DNA from: Nematocida homosporus
Taxonomy: Eukaryota > Microsporidia
DNA: 64,000 nt
Direction of reading: 5' to 3'
NCBI RefSeq assembly: GCF_024244095.1
Contig: NW_026250683.1
Location: 62,001 to 126,000, forward strand
How positions within the stretch are numbered: the first letter of the stretch is position 1; each line of letters opens with the position of its first letter. The notes below the pieces were generated by a model, which saw only the letters and a program-made list of their open reading frames with translations, made no database searches and had not been told where the DNA came from. Positions 18,046 through 27,437 of this stretch are shown in pieces. The translations under genes were made by a program, and so were the position numbers.

Positions 18046-18055
18046 ATGACGTCAT
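18046..18055. promoter_or_regulatory. CRE-like palindrome ATGACGTCAT
   Basis: The second perfect copy in this divergent region; it could serve either flanking gene. Confidence 0.45.
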
Positions 18056-18527
18056 TTCATAATACTTTATTCTATTATGTCCCACCCAAGCCTCTTTTAC
18101 TATAGTGCAAATATAATTCAAATTCTAACAAAATCTAACTCAACTAAAACTATCCTAACCCATCCAAAACCCATCCAAAGCCCACTTAATTCAAGTTAAT
18201 TTACTGCTGCACAGGCTAGATCTACAACTAGACCCCCTCTAAATTAAAAAAGCCTCGTGGATCTCCTTCGGAATGTCTATTTTATCCCTTAATTTACCCC
18301 AGTTTTGCCCAAAATCCGACCAAAATCCATCTAAAACAGCCATATTTTGATCACTTGATGAGCAAATAAACTTAATAATCCATAAACCAACCTTAAACAC
18401 CGCCTCATTGATCTAAATTGCTCTAAAAACCACCAATCCCGGTGTAAGACACGGTTTTAAGGTTGTCAGGGTAGCATTGTTTTTGTTTGTTCTTTAAAGG
18501 TATAAATATCAAGACGAGTTCCAAATC

Positions 18528-21500
18528 ATGCTAAACAATATGAATCATAGAAAAGGTGATGTCTCTAATGATCTTTCAAACGAGCTTTCTTCTGACGATG
18601 ATCAGGTTGTAGGTTGTGCACCCAATGAAACCCCAGCTTCTAATCTTCCCGCCCCGCCCATACCTCGGTGTGTGCAAGTGGCGCGAGCAATAGCTAGCTG
18701 GGCTGGTGTTGACTGCTACCCGATCATTAATCCTCTTTCCCATGTGGATAACTTTATCCGTATGTTCAAGCTCCTTTCCATTGCTAACCCGCGAATGTTA
18801 GTTTCTGCCCATCGTCTTATGTTAGACAAGCCTTCCTCCTTCAGCCTATCCGAGGCAGTCGAACCAGCTTTACGAGTTGGTCTGGCGCCTTTTCCCCATA
18901 ATAGTGAAATTGAGCGTAATCTGAATGTTTACTTCTGCCTGGTTATCTGCCGGGAAATCCTTGGTTATTACGTCACCTTCACTAGAAATGAGCGAATCCA
19001 CCTTTACTTTGACTACTTTAATATCTACGAAATGATCCAAATTAAGGCGCAGGACAATGTATCGGATATGAAGGCCGAAAATTTCGAAAAACACATGAAG
19101 GACTTGTTTGGACTGAACAAAGCTGATGTTGAAATCTCAGCTTTGGAGTTCTTTAGGAAGGCCGATCGTGCGTCTTTAGGTGAGAAACCTTTTCCCCCTA
19201 CTTTTGGCTTCATTAGCTCGACTGGAGATCTTACCCATAAAGCGCTTCATGACCAGTTTAACTACTTTAATGCAGTGGCAATGTCTAAGTGTGTAACGGA
19301 GAAGATGGACGATCCTACGGCTTGGTCTGTAGCTCGAGAACTCTACTTGCGGGTGCTTCGGCCTGGGGCTCAGCGGCCTCGGAATCTAGGCGAGGTTGAG
19401 TTCATCTTTGCGTTGGACTTGGCCTGTCGGGAGTGGGCTTCTACGCTTTTGAATGGAGACTGGATGGTAGGTGATCTTAAGTTGCTGCGGAATGACTGGA
19501 TGGAGATTGTGGCTGCTGACCAAGTGGCTAGGAGAAGGGATGGTGCTAAGGCGGTGTGGCGGCCTACGATGCATGAGTTGTTGGTGCTGATTGGCAAGTA
19601 TAGGTTTATAGCTATGCTGGATGTGCTGTCTGCTCATGCTGTGGCCATAGTTGGCTCACAGCGAATGGCAGTGTTCAGTCACCTAAAGACTGTGTTGGTA
19701 GGTCGGCAGAACGAGATCCTGGAACGTAGACAGCTAAATATGCGCGAGCAAGGCCCTAGCACGAAAGAGACGCTACTGAACCAGATGATGGTGAGGGAGT
19801 TGATTGAAAAGGCAAAGGCAGCTTCATACTTGGCTAACTCTGTTCCTAAGTCTCTAGGCAATACAGGTTTTGGGGGTGGTATACCTGGGCAGGACCTTAC
19901 TTCCCGCATAGAGCTTTACCAATCTGCAAGAGGTGTGGACTGCACGGATACCGGGCTAACCAATGTGATTGAGAAGTGTGTTGGTCTTTGGGAGACAGTT
20001 CTAGCTGAGACGGATGGGCAAGAAGTTGTTCTTGATGAGGGTGCTGAGAGTGAAGATGGTGAGGGTGTGGATGGTGCGAGTGTGGATGGTGAGCAAGCCA
20101 AGAAGGATGAGGAGGTGAAGGGTGAGAAGGTGAAGAAAGGGGAGGTGAAGAGTGAGAAGGTGAAGAAGGAAGAGTTTAAGGTGGATATGAATGCAAAGGC
20201 TGCAAAGCCCGTGCAGAGTACAATTGTTACGCATCCAAGGCCTGAGACTAGCCAGCCCTCAACTATTCTAGCTAACTCTAATGAATCAATTGCCCCTCTT
20301 TCCAACCAGGCTAATCCATCCACGAATCAGACAAATAGTTTATCACCTGCACAAATAAGCGCGAAGCCAAAATGCACTATGCCAGCAGGTGGGGTGGGAT
20401 CTATTGCCAAGGAACTTATTTGCTCTGATGCGCGTTGTTTGTACAATCAAGTTAATTTGATTGACAACCATCTGATTATCAACCCAATGCCAACTGATCG
20501 ACCTGAGACTCATTTAGAAGTAACAAGAAACTTCTTTGGCGGTCTTAAGTTTGCCTGTGCGTATGCTCAAGGCCTTCCTAAGGAGGCGCAATACATATGC
20601 CAAGGTGGTGGTAGCAGTGGTCCCTGGATAAAAGGTCTATTTGATCCTAAGTTTAGTGCAGCAATTGGCGCTAGTCCTGAGCGAGTTAATCGATCCAATC
20701 TGTTTACGGAGGCACATGAACGTATATTCTATGCCATTCCCGGGAACAGGGTTCGGAATCTTGAGGAAACTGCTACAGAAAAAGCCCGTGCTGTCATTGA
20801 CTATCTGAAAACGCGTGCAATCATTGGCCACATGATGGTGGCCCGAGCCAAGAAGAGAAAGGAGTTGGAGCTAGCTCAGGCAAAGCCTCCTAAAACAGTG
20901 GTGCAGCAAGTCTTTTCCAAGATTAGCAAGTTTACTCGGAAGTTGTTTAACTGCAAGGCCAAAGCTGTTAATATCCAGACTGAGATGATGGCTTGGGAGG
21001 AAGAGTACGCGGCAGAGCTGAAGAAGAAGGTGGTTCTAATCAAGTATCCAACAGTAGGTGTTGCTCCTGGGTTCTTAAATGTAGCTCGTGCTCTTTCAGA
21101 AGTCTTAGATGCTAGTACTGGTGGTGTGTTCCGCATCAAGCCTCCTATGAATATTGATGTGAAGCAACTTTATATTGACTACATTGAGGAAGCAAAGCCC
21201 ATTGACTTAGCTAAGCTCCGGAAGAACCCCGACGAGATGGTTGGGCTCGCCGCTGTGTTTAACCGGTATATTCGCGAGTTTAATGGGGGAGTAATTTCTC
21301 ATGACTTATACATGTCGCTTCGTTGGAACACGTGCAATGCCAATACTACAACCATTGACTATTCACTAGGCCAGATTATACTTAGTGCTCTTGACCCGAA
21401 TACTCTTTGGCTACTTAAGCATGTGGTCTACACCATTGAGAAAGCTGCAGCCCAAGAGAAAGCCAATCGCCTATCATACAATAGCTTAATCAATCTTGTT

Positions 21501-21632
21501 TCCATTAATCTGTTCGCTCAAGACATTCCTGCTAGCATGGAGTTCCTTCAGGAATCCATTGAAATGACGCACTCTTTGTTTGCAGCAGTCAGAAATATCT
21601 CTTTCATTGAGAGACCCTCCTTCATTCCTTAA
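18528..21632 (+). CDS. Large protein with C-terminal RhoGAP-like domain
   Basis: The 1034-residue product has an N-terminal helical region (about 45-460) of unknown family, a charged low-complexity hinge (about 505-620, repeated EKVKKGE/EEVKGEK), and a C-terminal part resembling RhoGAP. From about residue 842: APGFLNVARALSEVLDASTGGVFRI, AVFNRYIREFNGG, LDPNTLWLLKHVVYTIEKAA and NRLSYNSLINLVSINLF align in order with the GAP helices, with R869 at the arginine-finger position (G-V-F-R). If so it turns off Rho-type GTPases controlling actin or polarity. No membrane span. TATA box 20 bp upstream. The RhoGAP call is by eye and moderate. Confidence 0.62.
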   Translation: MLNNMNHRKGDVSNDLSNELSSDDDQVVGCAPNETPASNLPAPPIPRCVQVARAIASWAGVDCYPIINPLSHVDNFIRMFKLLSIANPRMLVSAHRLMLDKPSSFSLSEAVEPALRVGLAPFPHNSEIERNLNVYFCLVICREILGYYVTFTRNERIHLYFDYFNIYEMIQIKAQDNVSDMKAENFEKHMKDLFGLNKADVEISALEFFRKADRASLGEKPFPPTFGFISSTGDLTHKALHDQFNYFNAVAMSKCVTEKMDDPTAWSVARELYLRVLRPGAQRPRNLGEVEFIFALDLACREWASTLLNGDWMVGDLKLLRNDWMEIVAADQVARRRDGAKAVWRPTMHELLVLIGKYRFIAMLDVLSAHAVAIVGSQRMAVFSHLKTVLVGRQNEILERRQLNMREQGPSTKETLLNQMMVRELIEKAKAASYLANSVPKSLGNTGFGGGIPGQDLTSRIELYQSARGVDCTDTGLTNVIEKCVGLWETVLAETDGQEVVLDEGAESEDGEGVDGASVDGEQAKKDEEVKGEKVKKGEVKSEKVKKEEFKVDMNAKAAKPVQSTIVTHPRPETSQPSTILANSNESIAPLSNQANPSTNQTNSLSPAQISAKPKCTMPAGGVGSIAKELICSDARCLYNQVNLIDNHLIINPMPTDRPETHLEVTRNFFGGLKFACAYAQGLPKEAQYICQGGGSSGPWIKGLFDPKFSAAIGASPERVNRSNLFTEAHERIFYAIPGNRVRNLEETATEKARAVIDYLKTRAIIGHMMVARAKKRKELELAQAKPPKTVVQQVFSKISKFTRKLFNCKAKAVNIQTEMMAWEEEYAAELKKKVVLIKYPTVGVAPGFLNVARALSEVLDASTGGVFRIKPPMNIDVKQLYIDYIEEAKPIDLAKLRKNPDEMVGLAAVFNRYIREFNGGVISHDLYMSLRWNTCNANTTTIDYSLGQIILSALDPNTLWLLKHVVYTIEKAAAQEKANRLSYNSLINLVSINLFAQDIPASMEFLQESIEMTHSLFAAVRNISFIERPSFIP

Positions 21633-22304
21633 TCCATCCTTTAATTCACTAATCATCCAACATAATACTTAATAAAGTACTTATTTAGGTTTAACCTCAC
21701 TCTTTCTTTCTACTCTCTCTTTCTTACAGCCGGCTATGTCTATTATATGCAAAGAACCATAGCCATGCCACCCCACCCAATACTATAGCAATACCATACG
21801 AACCCAATACCATAGCCAACCCACCCTACCCCGTACTAATTCAGCCGACTTGGTGCAACAGCTCATGGTCTTTATTGCCTCACGCATACACTATAATATC
21901 TTGCCACCACCACAATACATCTTGGTCTTCTTTTTAACTTATCTCCCCCACCCAATTAAGTCTCATTGTGTTCGTATAGGGTTGTTATAGTATTGTGTTG
22001 TTATGGTATAGGGTTGTTATAGTATAGTATTGTTATAGTCTTGTGTTAGTATTAAATTGTTGTTGTTGTATTATTATAGTTGCATAGATAATTATGACGT
22101 AATTGAGTTTAGTTATGCTCTAAGTATTTAGCACAGCCTAACCCAATACTAACCTAACTCAACCTAACTCAACCCAACAACATACCAACACCAACTCCAT
22201 ACAATACCACACCAACCCCATACTATACCAACTCATACGCACACCTAAATCAATCTAAACTCACTCAAACAATCTATATATACCACTAGTATTATTTTAA
22301 TTTC
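21633..22304. repeat. Long spacer with repeats
   Basis: The first 330 bp are AT-rich with short pyrimidine tracts and scattered CCCAATACTA sequence. GT-rich GGGTTGTTATAGTATTGTGTTGTTATAG units occupy 21975-22080. AC-rich CTAACCTAACTCAACC sequence (22140-22265) leads to the beta'-COP start, with TATATATA at about 22275. No ORF of note. Confidence 0.6.
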
Positions 22305-24539
22305 ATGGACGACGTCATAGCCGGAAGATTTGAGAAAGCACGTGTTAAACACATTGCCGTTCATAAGAAGGAGCCTTTGGCCTTGATTGCGATTTATAAT
22401 GGAGATTTTGAGTTGTGGAATACAGTTAGTATGTCTTTAGTTAAATCTGGCTCGATTGGTGAGATACCTCTACGTGCCTGTGCCTTTTTAGAAGAAGCCG
22501 ATGCCTTTCTACTAGGTTCTGATGATGGAATGCTTCGTTTGTACAGTTTAGATGCTTTTGAACTTAAACATACAATAACAGCCCATCGTGATTTTATTCG
22601 TGGACTTGCAGTTCATCCAACTCTACCCTATGTAGCTTCCTCTTCTGATGATAATACGATTAAGCTTTGGGACTATTCAAAAGGTCTAACTCCTATTAGA
22701 ACTCTAACTGGACATACACACTTTGTTATGTCGATTGATTTTTCATTAAGAGATTCACGATTATTACTATCAGTTGGTTTAGATCATAATGCTCGCTTAT
22801 GGAATATTGAAACGGGTGTATCAACTATTCTGGAAGATCCAAAATCTGCTTTGAATGCTTGTGCCTTTGTAGCCGATCGATTTGCGGTTGCTGGTGGTGA
22901 TGATGGCCGCTTGCATATTTGGGATACAACTACTCATGCTTTGATTACTAGTGTAGCTGCTCATAATGGGCCAATTACGGGTATTGCTAAGAGTATTGGT
23001 CAGTTTGTTACGGCTGGTGAAGATGGAGCTGTTCGGGAGTGGCCGGGAACTCGGTTTAGACCGCAAGCACCTACTGCGGCTCGATTACGCCGGCTTTGGA
23101 CAGTAGCTTGTGGGGCGCCTGGGAGTTTACTAGCTGGTGGAGATGAAGGTTTGGCCTTTGTGCGTCGACCGGCTCCGGCTCCTTTGTTCTCGTTTATGGG
23201 GATTGGTAATTCGAACTATTTACGGACCGGCCCGAGTGCTGCTAGAATGGTGATTGTTGAGGACTCAACGCTTAAACAAGTTCGAGTGGGCGGTTCTGGG
23301 AGTATGCCTGATATTACAGCTAATGATGCCGTATCAATTAGTGCTGGCCCGGCTAAAGTCTTAACTACTCTATCTTATATTCCGGAACGAGTGGCTATCT
23401 CCACTAGTGGGCGATATTTAGCCGTTGAAAGTGAAGAAACCGTGCATATTCATACTTTACTTGGCTTCTTACTCCAGATATCAGTGCCAGGTACACATCC
23501 AATATGGACGGGTCCGGAAGACTTCATAGTCGTACATGCTGGTCGGGTTGAGCAGTATACTGAGTTTGTCTTAGTCGGGGCTGTAGATACGGGTTTAGAT
23601 GAACCGATTAGGGCGATACAGAGTATGTCTTATGGGGACTGGCTGATAAGCACTGAATCGGGTCGGTCTTATATTATGGGTGATGAAGGATGTCTAGTGG
23701 ATCAGACTGATGATGCCATTGGTGCTCATTTACATGGCGATGTGCAAGTGCTGATTTGGCCTCGACGGATTGAGATGAGAATGTTAAATGAACGAGTGCA
23801 GTGTCCCATTAAGGTTAATTCCTGGTGTGCTGAGAAAGGAGCATTGTTTATATCAACGGGCATGGAGATAGTTTATTTCGCTATACCAGAGGATATACTG
23901 CCTAAGGTCTTACGTCCAACTGAACTAACTGGTGCGCCAACTCGTGGTGTTCTTATGGGTGTAACTGATCGACTTTGGGTGATTAATGGAGGTAAAATTG
24001 AAGGAATCAAAGTGCCTTGGGATCTTTTGGAGTTTGAAGCGGCGGCTCTAGATGGCGCGTGTATTAGTGACTTACCGACTGGTTATGAAGCGGCGGCTGT
24101 TCGGTTTTTAGTTGGCCAAGGCCGCTTAGAGGCAGCACTGGCACTTTCTAATGATTCAACTCAACGTTATGAACTCCTGGTGCAAATGGGCCGATTAGAG
24201 GAGGCAGAAGCAGCAGCTACATCAGGGGCAGAACGAGCTCGATTGGCCGATCTGTATGTAGCTCAAGGCAAGTTAAAGCGAGCGGCTAAAGTAGCTGCTG
24301 AGTCTGGTGTTCTAACGAGCGATACACTTCTATTGGCAGCACTGTGTAATGATGAGGAAATGCTAAGTAAGACTGCGCAAGAAGCAGCTAAAGCCGGACG
24401 GACATTGGAAGCCCTGGCTGGAGCCTATCGAGCGGGAGATGAAAATCTGTGTCGGCAACTTCTAGTTGGAACTCCTTTTATTGAACTGTTTGATCGGACG
24501 CGTGCTAGTGCAGGTCCTATTAGTACTAAACGGTCGTAA
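22305..24539 (+). CDS. SEC27: Coatomer beta' subunit (beta'-COP, SEC27)
   Basis: A COPI coat subunit for retrograde Golgi-to-ER traffic that binds dilysine cargo signals. The 744-residue product opens with RFEKARVKHIAVHKKEPLALIAIYNGDFELWN, a close match to the family start, followed by two seven-blade WD40 propellers (clear repeats include AHRDFIRGLAVHPTLPYVASSSDDNTIKLWD and NARLWNIETG). The C-terminal alpha-solenoid (about 600-735, AVRFLVGQGRLEAALALSND) is shortened. Yeast Sec27 is about 889 residues. The C-terminal tail is missing, as expected for a reduced genome. Confidence 0.93.
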   Translation: MDDVIAGRFEKARVKHIAVHKKEPLALIAIYNGDFELWNTVSMSLVKSGSIGEIPLRACAFLEEADAFLLGSDDGMLRLYSLDAFELKHTITAHRDFIRGLAVHPTLPYVASSSDDNTIKLWDYSKGLTPIRTLTGHTHFVMSIDFSLRDSRLLLSVGLDHNARLWNIETGVSTILEDPKSALNACAFVADRFAVAGGDDGRLHIWDTTTHALITSVAAHNGPITGIAKSIGQFVTAGEDGAVREWPGTRFRPQAPTAARLRRLWTVACGAPGSLLAGGDEGLAFVRRPAPAPLFSFMGIGNSNYLRTGPSAARMVIVEDSTLKQVRVGGSGSMPDITANDAVSISAGPAKVLTTLSYIPERVAISTSGRYLAVESEETVHIHTLLGFLLQISVPGTHPIWTGPEDFIVVHAGRVEQYTEFVLVGAVDTGLDEPIRAIQSMSYGDWLISTESGRSYIMGDEGCLVDQTDDAIGAHLHGDVQVLIWPRRIEMRMLNERVQCPIKVNSWCAEKGALFISTGMEIVYFAIPEDILPKVLRPTELTGAPTRGVLMGVTDRLWVINGGKIEGIKVPWDLLEFEAAALDGACISDLPTGYEAAAVRFLVGQGRLEAALALSNDSTQRYELLVQMGRLEEAEAAATSGAERARLADLYVAQGKLKRAAKVAAESGVLTSDTLLLAALCNDEEMLSKTAQEAAKAGRTLEALAGAYRAGDENLCRQLLVGTPFIELFDRTRASAGPISTKRS

Positions 24540-24633
24540 AGTAGTAGGTTCAAGCAATAAATGCAACTTAGCAATAAACAATTGTCTATCAACCTTATTC
24601 TAATCAAAATTTATAAATCTGATAAATGTAATC

Positions 24634-27180
24634 ATGTATCATAAAGGACTGAGGTGCAAATTCTTTATGAATATGCGACAGATAGTGGTTGTGCTTTGGT
24701 CTACGCTGTTATTCCGAGTCTGTGTGGCTTCAAGTAGTCCAGAAAGTAACAAGGAGTCTTTGTCCAAATCAAAGTCTCTGGCCAAGTCAGAAGCTAAAGA
24801 AGATTCTAGTGAAAGTCCGATAGGAAATGGTCTTGCTGAGTATTCTGAAGATATTCTTGCTCGTTCGGGTGAAGATAAGGTTGATAATGGTGTTGAAGAA
24901 AGTGTTGATGATGGTGTTGATGGTGGTGTTGAAGAGCCAAATACTGGAATGGTTGATGAATCGACCGAATCTACTCCGCCTCCCAAAACTATTGTCTCCT
25001 TAAAGAACGCACCGGGCAATACCATTATACCTTTCGTGGGCAAGGCAGATACGATCAGCCCGCCTTTGCCAGCTATAACCGTTAAGCAGATGGCTGGGGC
25101 TTGGTCACTTATTATGTTGGAAACCCAGCAAAGTATTGATGACTTGGAAAAGAAACGACAAGATGATTACTCACGCGATCCTGAGGCGTTTATTGACTAC
25201 CACGGCGTAAAGATAGCTATTTGGTATATTGCTAAAGACTATCCTGACTTGAACACTGCTTCTTCTCAAAAAACAGATAATACTCCCAAACCCGATCTAC
25301 ATCCTTTGGATATTCCTAAGGTTATAAACCCCCCTTCAGCTTCTGGAAACGAATCAATCCGAGCCAATAGTCCTGAGCGCTACCCACAAATAACTCCACT
25401 TCCCCCCCTAGAGCTCTCTGAAACTGAGTCTTCGACTGGCTCTTTAACTCCACCGCCTCCTCTAGACTCTTTGCCGCAACATGATTCAGCATACGACTCC
25501 TTAGTGGGTCCTTCAACTCAATCTTTAATTAATGCGGCACTCCCCTCTATAAGCACGCCTTCACTCATTCCCCGACGCGAAAAGTCCCGGTCAACTCATA
25601 ACAGGCCTCCCGCCGAATTCAATCCTACCGCTGATGATCCGATGGACTCAGTCCAAGTAATCCAATACCCTTGGGAAAATGCCACCAAAACCTCCAAAAT
25701 TCCGCGAATTCAGCCCATTCACCGTCCTCCAGCATCAAAAGCCCAAAAGGAGACCCAATCAAAGATTAAGCCCAAGCTAAAAGAACGAAACAAAGCCAAG
25801 TCTCGATCAAAAAAGGATAACGAGCCCTTTCACCAGCCAGAATTAGACCCTGAAGTAGTAACCCAACTAAAAGATATTCATATGCCTTTCGCGACTATTG
25901 ACCGAATGAAGCAGAATAAGATTCCTCTCAATCAAACGGCGGGTGCCACTCCCAAAGAACTTCAGGAGGTCAAGCAAAACCTCCGGAGCATCTCAGGGGC
26001 TCAACATATATCTCCTGCCGCTCTTGAGGCTTTAAGAGAGGCGGCTGCTATATCTCAGTCTTACAAACCCAACAAAGACACTCAATCCAGTCCCGGTTCT
26101 AATATTAACTCATCCGAAGAAAACATTGTTGAACCCGACTCTGACTCTCATTCCTACACCCAGTCTGAATCCGAATCTCAGCACTCCGACTCCTACGGCC
26201 ACTCCGGCACCAATACTAACCCCAGCACCTCCCGCACAAGCACACCCGAATACCTCTCTCCCGAACTCAATGGATCTAATGAGTCCTCTGAATCCGGTGA
26301 GTCTATTGAACGTATTGAACCCAATGAATCCAGCAAATCCGACGAACCCAATGAATCCAGTAAATCCGATGAACCCAATGAATCCAGTAAATCCGACGAC
26401 CCCAATGAATCCAGCAAATCCGACGAACCCAATGAATCCAGTAAATCCGACGAACCCAATGAATCCAGCAAATCCGACGAACCCAATGAATCCAGCAAAT
26501 CCGACGAGCCTAATGAATCCAGTAAATCCGATGAACCCAATGAATCCAGCAAATCCGACGAACCCAATGAAGAAAACGAGCAAACTAAAACCAGTACTAA
26601 CCCATTCGAAAACACCACCGTTATGCCTACAACCCCTGAACCAGACCCCAGCACTCCGAGCAAAGGCCCAACTGATTCTAGCCAAGACTACCAGGACCTT
26701 ATTGTCGTTGAATCACCCAACCCAAGCGAGCCCTATGCCTTTATCCGCCAGCCCACCGGCCATGAATACCACATTGTTAAGGACTACCAATACCTCCAAG
26801 AATATCTTAAGAAAAGACCCGCAAACAGCAACGAAACACCCAAACTACATGGATTTATTATCCTTGGTCCCGTCTATGAACCATCCGAAAATCCAACTCG
26901 CGAACTAACTGCCTACAAAACAGCCGACCCTATTGATTATGCTATTTCCATCTGCTACAAATGCACCAGCAAATACATCAACCAATTAGGATCCCTATCC
27001 GAACAACTCGGAAGCACAATCAGTCTCCACCGCATCCCAGGCTCCATGCCCATTACCCTGTCTGATATTCTTACCCACTGTCCCAACTGCGCCCATTTGT
27101 TAAACGACTCATCCAAGCATGCGTGCATTAAGGCTCTCCAATCTGGCCACCCCATGCTTCTTTGGGACGCTATCCAATAA
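24634..27180 (+). CDS. Secreted protein with NESSKSDEP tandem repeats
   Basis: The 848-residue product has a signal peptide (best from M12 or M14: MRQIVVVLWSTLLFRVCVAS). The mature chain is acidic and Ser/Pro/Glu-rich, with a possible small fold at about 145-210 (VKQMAGAWSLIMLETQQ, YHGVKIAIWYIAKDYP). Nine exact or near-exact nine-residue repeats EPNESSKSD fill about 562-642. A C-terminal cysteine domain follows (CYKC then CPNC, about 770-820) that could bind zinc or form disulfides. No family is recognised; an exported, possibly spore-wall or host-interface protein is my inference. TTATAAAT lies about 25 bp before the first ATG. Confidence 0.75.
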   Translation: MYHKGLRCKFFMNMRQIVVVLWSTLLFRVCVASSSPESNKESLSKSKSLAKSEAKEDSSESPIGNGLAEYSEDILARSGEDKVDNGVEESVDDGVDGGVEEPNTGMVDESTESTPPPKTIVSLKNAPGNTIIPFVGKADTISPPLPAITVKQMAGAWSLIMLETQQSIDDLEKKRQDDYSRDPEAFIDYHGVKIAIWYIAKDYPDLNTASSQKTDNTPKPDLHPLDIPKVINPPSASGNESIRANSPERYPQITPLPPLELSETESSTGSLTPPPPLDSLPQHDSAYDSLVGPSTQSLINAALPSISTPSLIPRREKSRSTHNRPPAEFNPTADDPMDSVQVIQYPWENATKTSKIPRIQPIHRPPASKAQKETQSKIKPKLKERNKAKSRSKKDNEPFHQPELDPEVVTQLKDIHMPFATIDRMKQNKIPLNQTAGATPKELQEVKQNLRSISGAQHISPAALEALREAAAISQSYKPNKDTQSSPGSNINSSEENIVEPDSDSHSYTQSESESQHSDSYGHSGTNTNPSTSRTSTPEYLSPELNGSNESSESGESIERIEPNESSKSDEPNESSKSDEPNESSKSDDPNESSKSDEPNESSKSDEPNESSKSDEPNESSKSDEPNESSKSDEPNESSKSDEPNEENEQTKTSTNPFENTTVMPTTPEPDPSTPSKGPTDSSQDYQDLIVVESPNPSEPYAFIRQPTGHEYHIVKDYQYLQEYLKKRPANSNETPKLHGFIILGPVYEPSENPTRELTAYKTADPIDYAISICYKCTSKYINQLGSLSEQLGSTISLHRIPGSMPITLSDILTHCPNCAHLLNDSSKHACIKALQSGHPMLLWDAIQ
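26317..26559 (+). repeat. 27-bp coding tandem repeat, nine copies
   Basis: Nine head-to-tail 27-bp units (GAACCCAATGAATCC followed by AGCAAATCCGAC) encode EPNESSKSD. Copies differ only at a few third positions and one Glu-to-Asp change. The unit carries no stop in any frame, so spurious ORFs appear on both strands. Confidence 0.95.
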
Positions 27181-27437
27181 ATAGTTCAGGCGCAACTTTA
27201 ACCCTATTAAAATTCACAAACTACCACCACAATCAAATCAAATCAAAAACTATCGCATTATTCAACAAAATCCAACCAAATACCAACTCAACCTAATACC
27301 AACTCAACTCAACCAAATACTAACTAAACTCAACCTAATACTAACTCAACTCAACCCAATACCAACTAAACCCAACTCAATCTAATCTAACCCAATACTA
27401 AACCCAATAATACTAACCCAATGCCATTTTTTCTTTT

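Larger units (their letters stand above)
17898..18527. promoter_or_regulatory. Dense divergent regulatory region
   Basis: It separates the secreted-protein gene (-) and the RhoGAP-like gene (+). The left 160 bp hold TATTTATA (17917-17924), three dyads (17933-18005) and two ATGACGTCAT palindromes. AC-rich sequence follows (18120-18190), then about 300 bp of non-repetitive DNA with no ORF. The right end has TATAAATAT at 18501-18509, about 20 bp before the ATG at 18528. Confidence 0.65.

Noticed and set aside
26110..26908. Long overlapping ORFs on both strands across the 26.1-26.9 kb region (Gly/Phe-rich, Asp/Leu/Ser-rich and Asn/Pro-rich readings)
   Set aside because: They are shadows of the 27-bp coding repeat, which lacks stops in all frames. 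Only the + frame that continues from the signal peptide into the Cys-rich end is supported.
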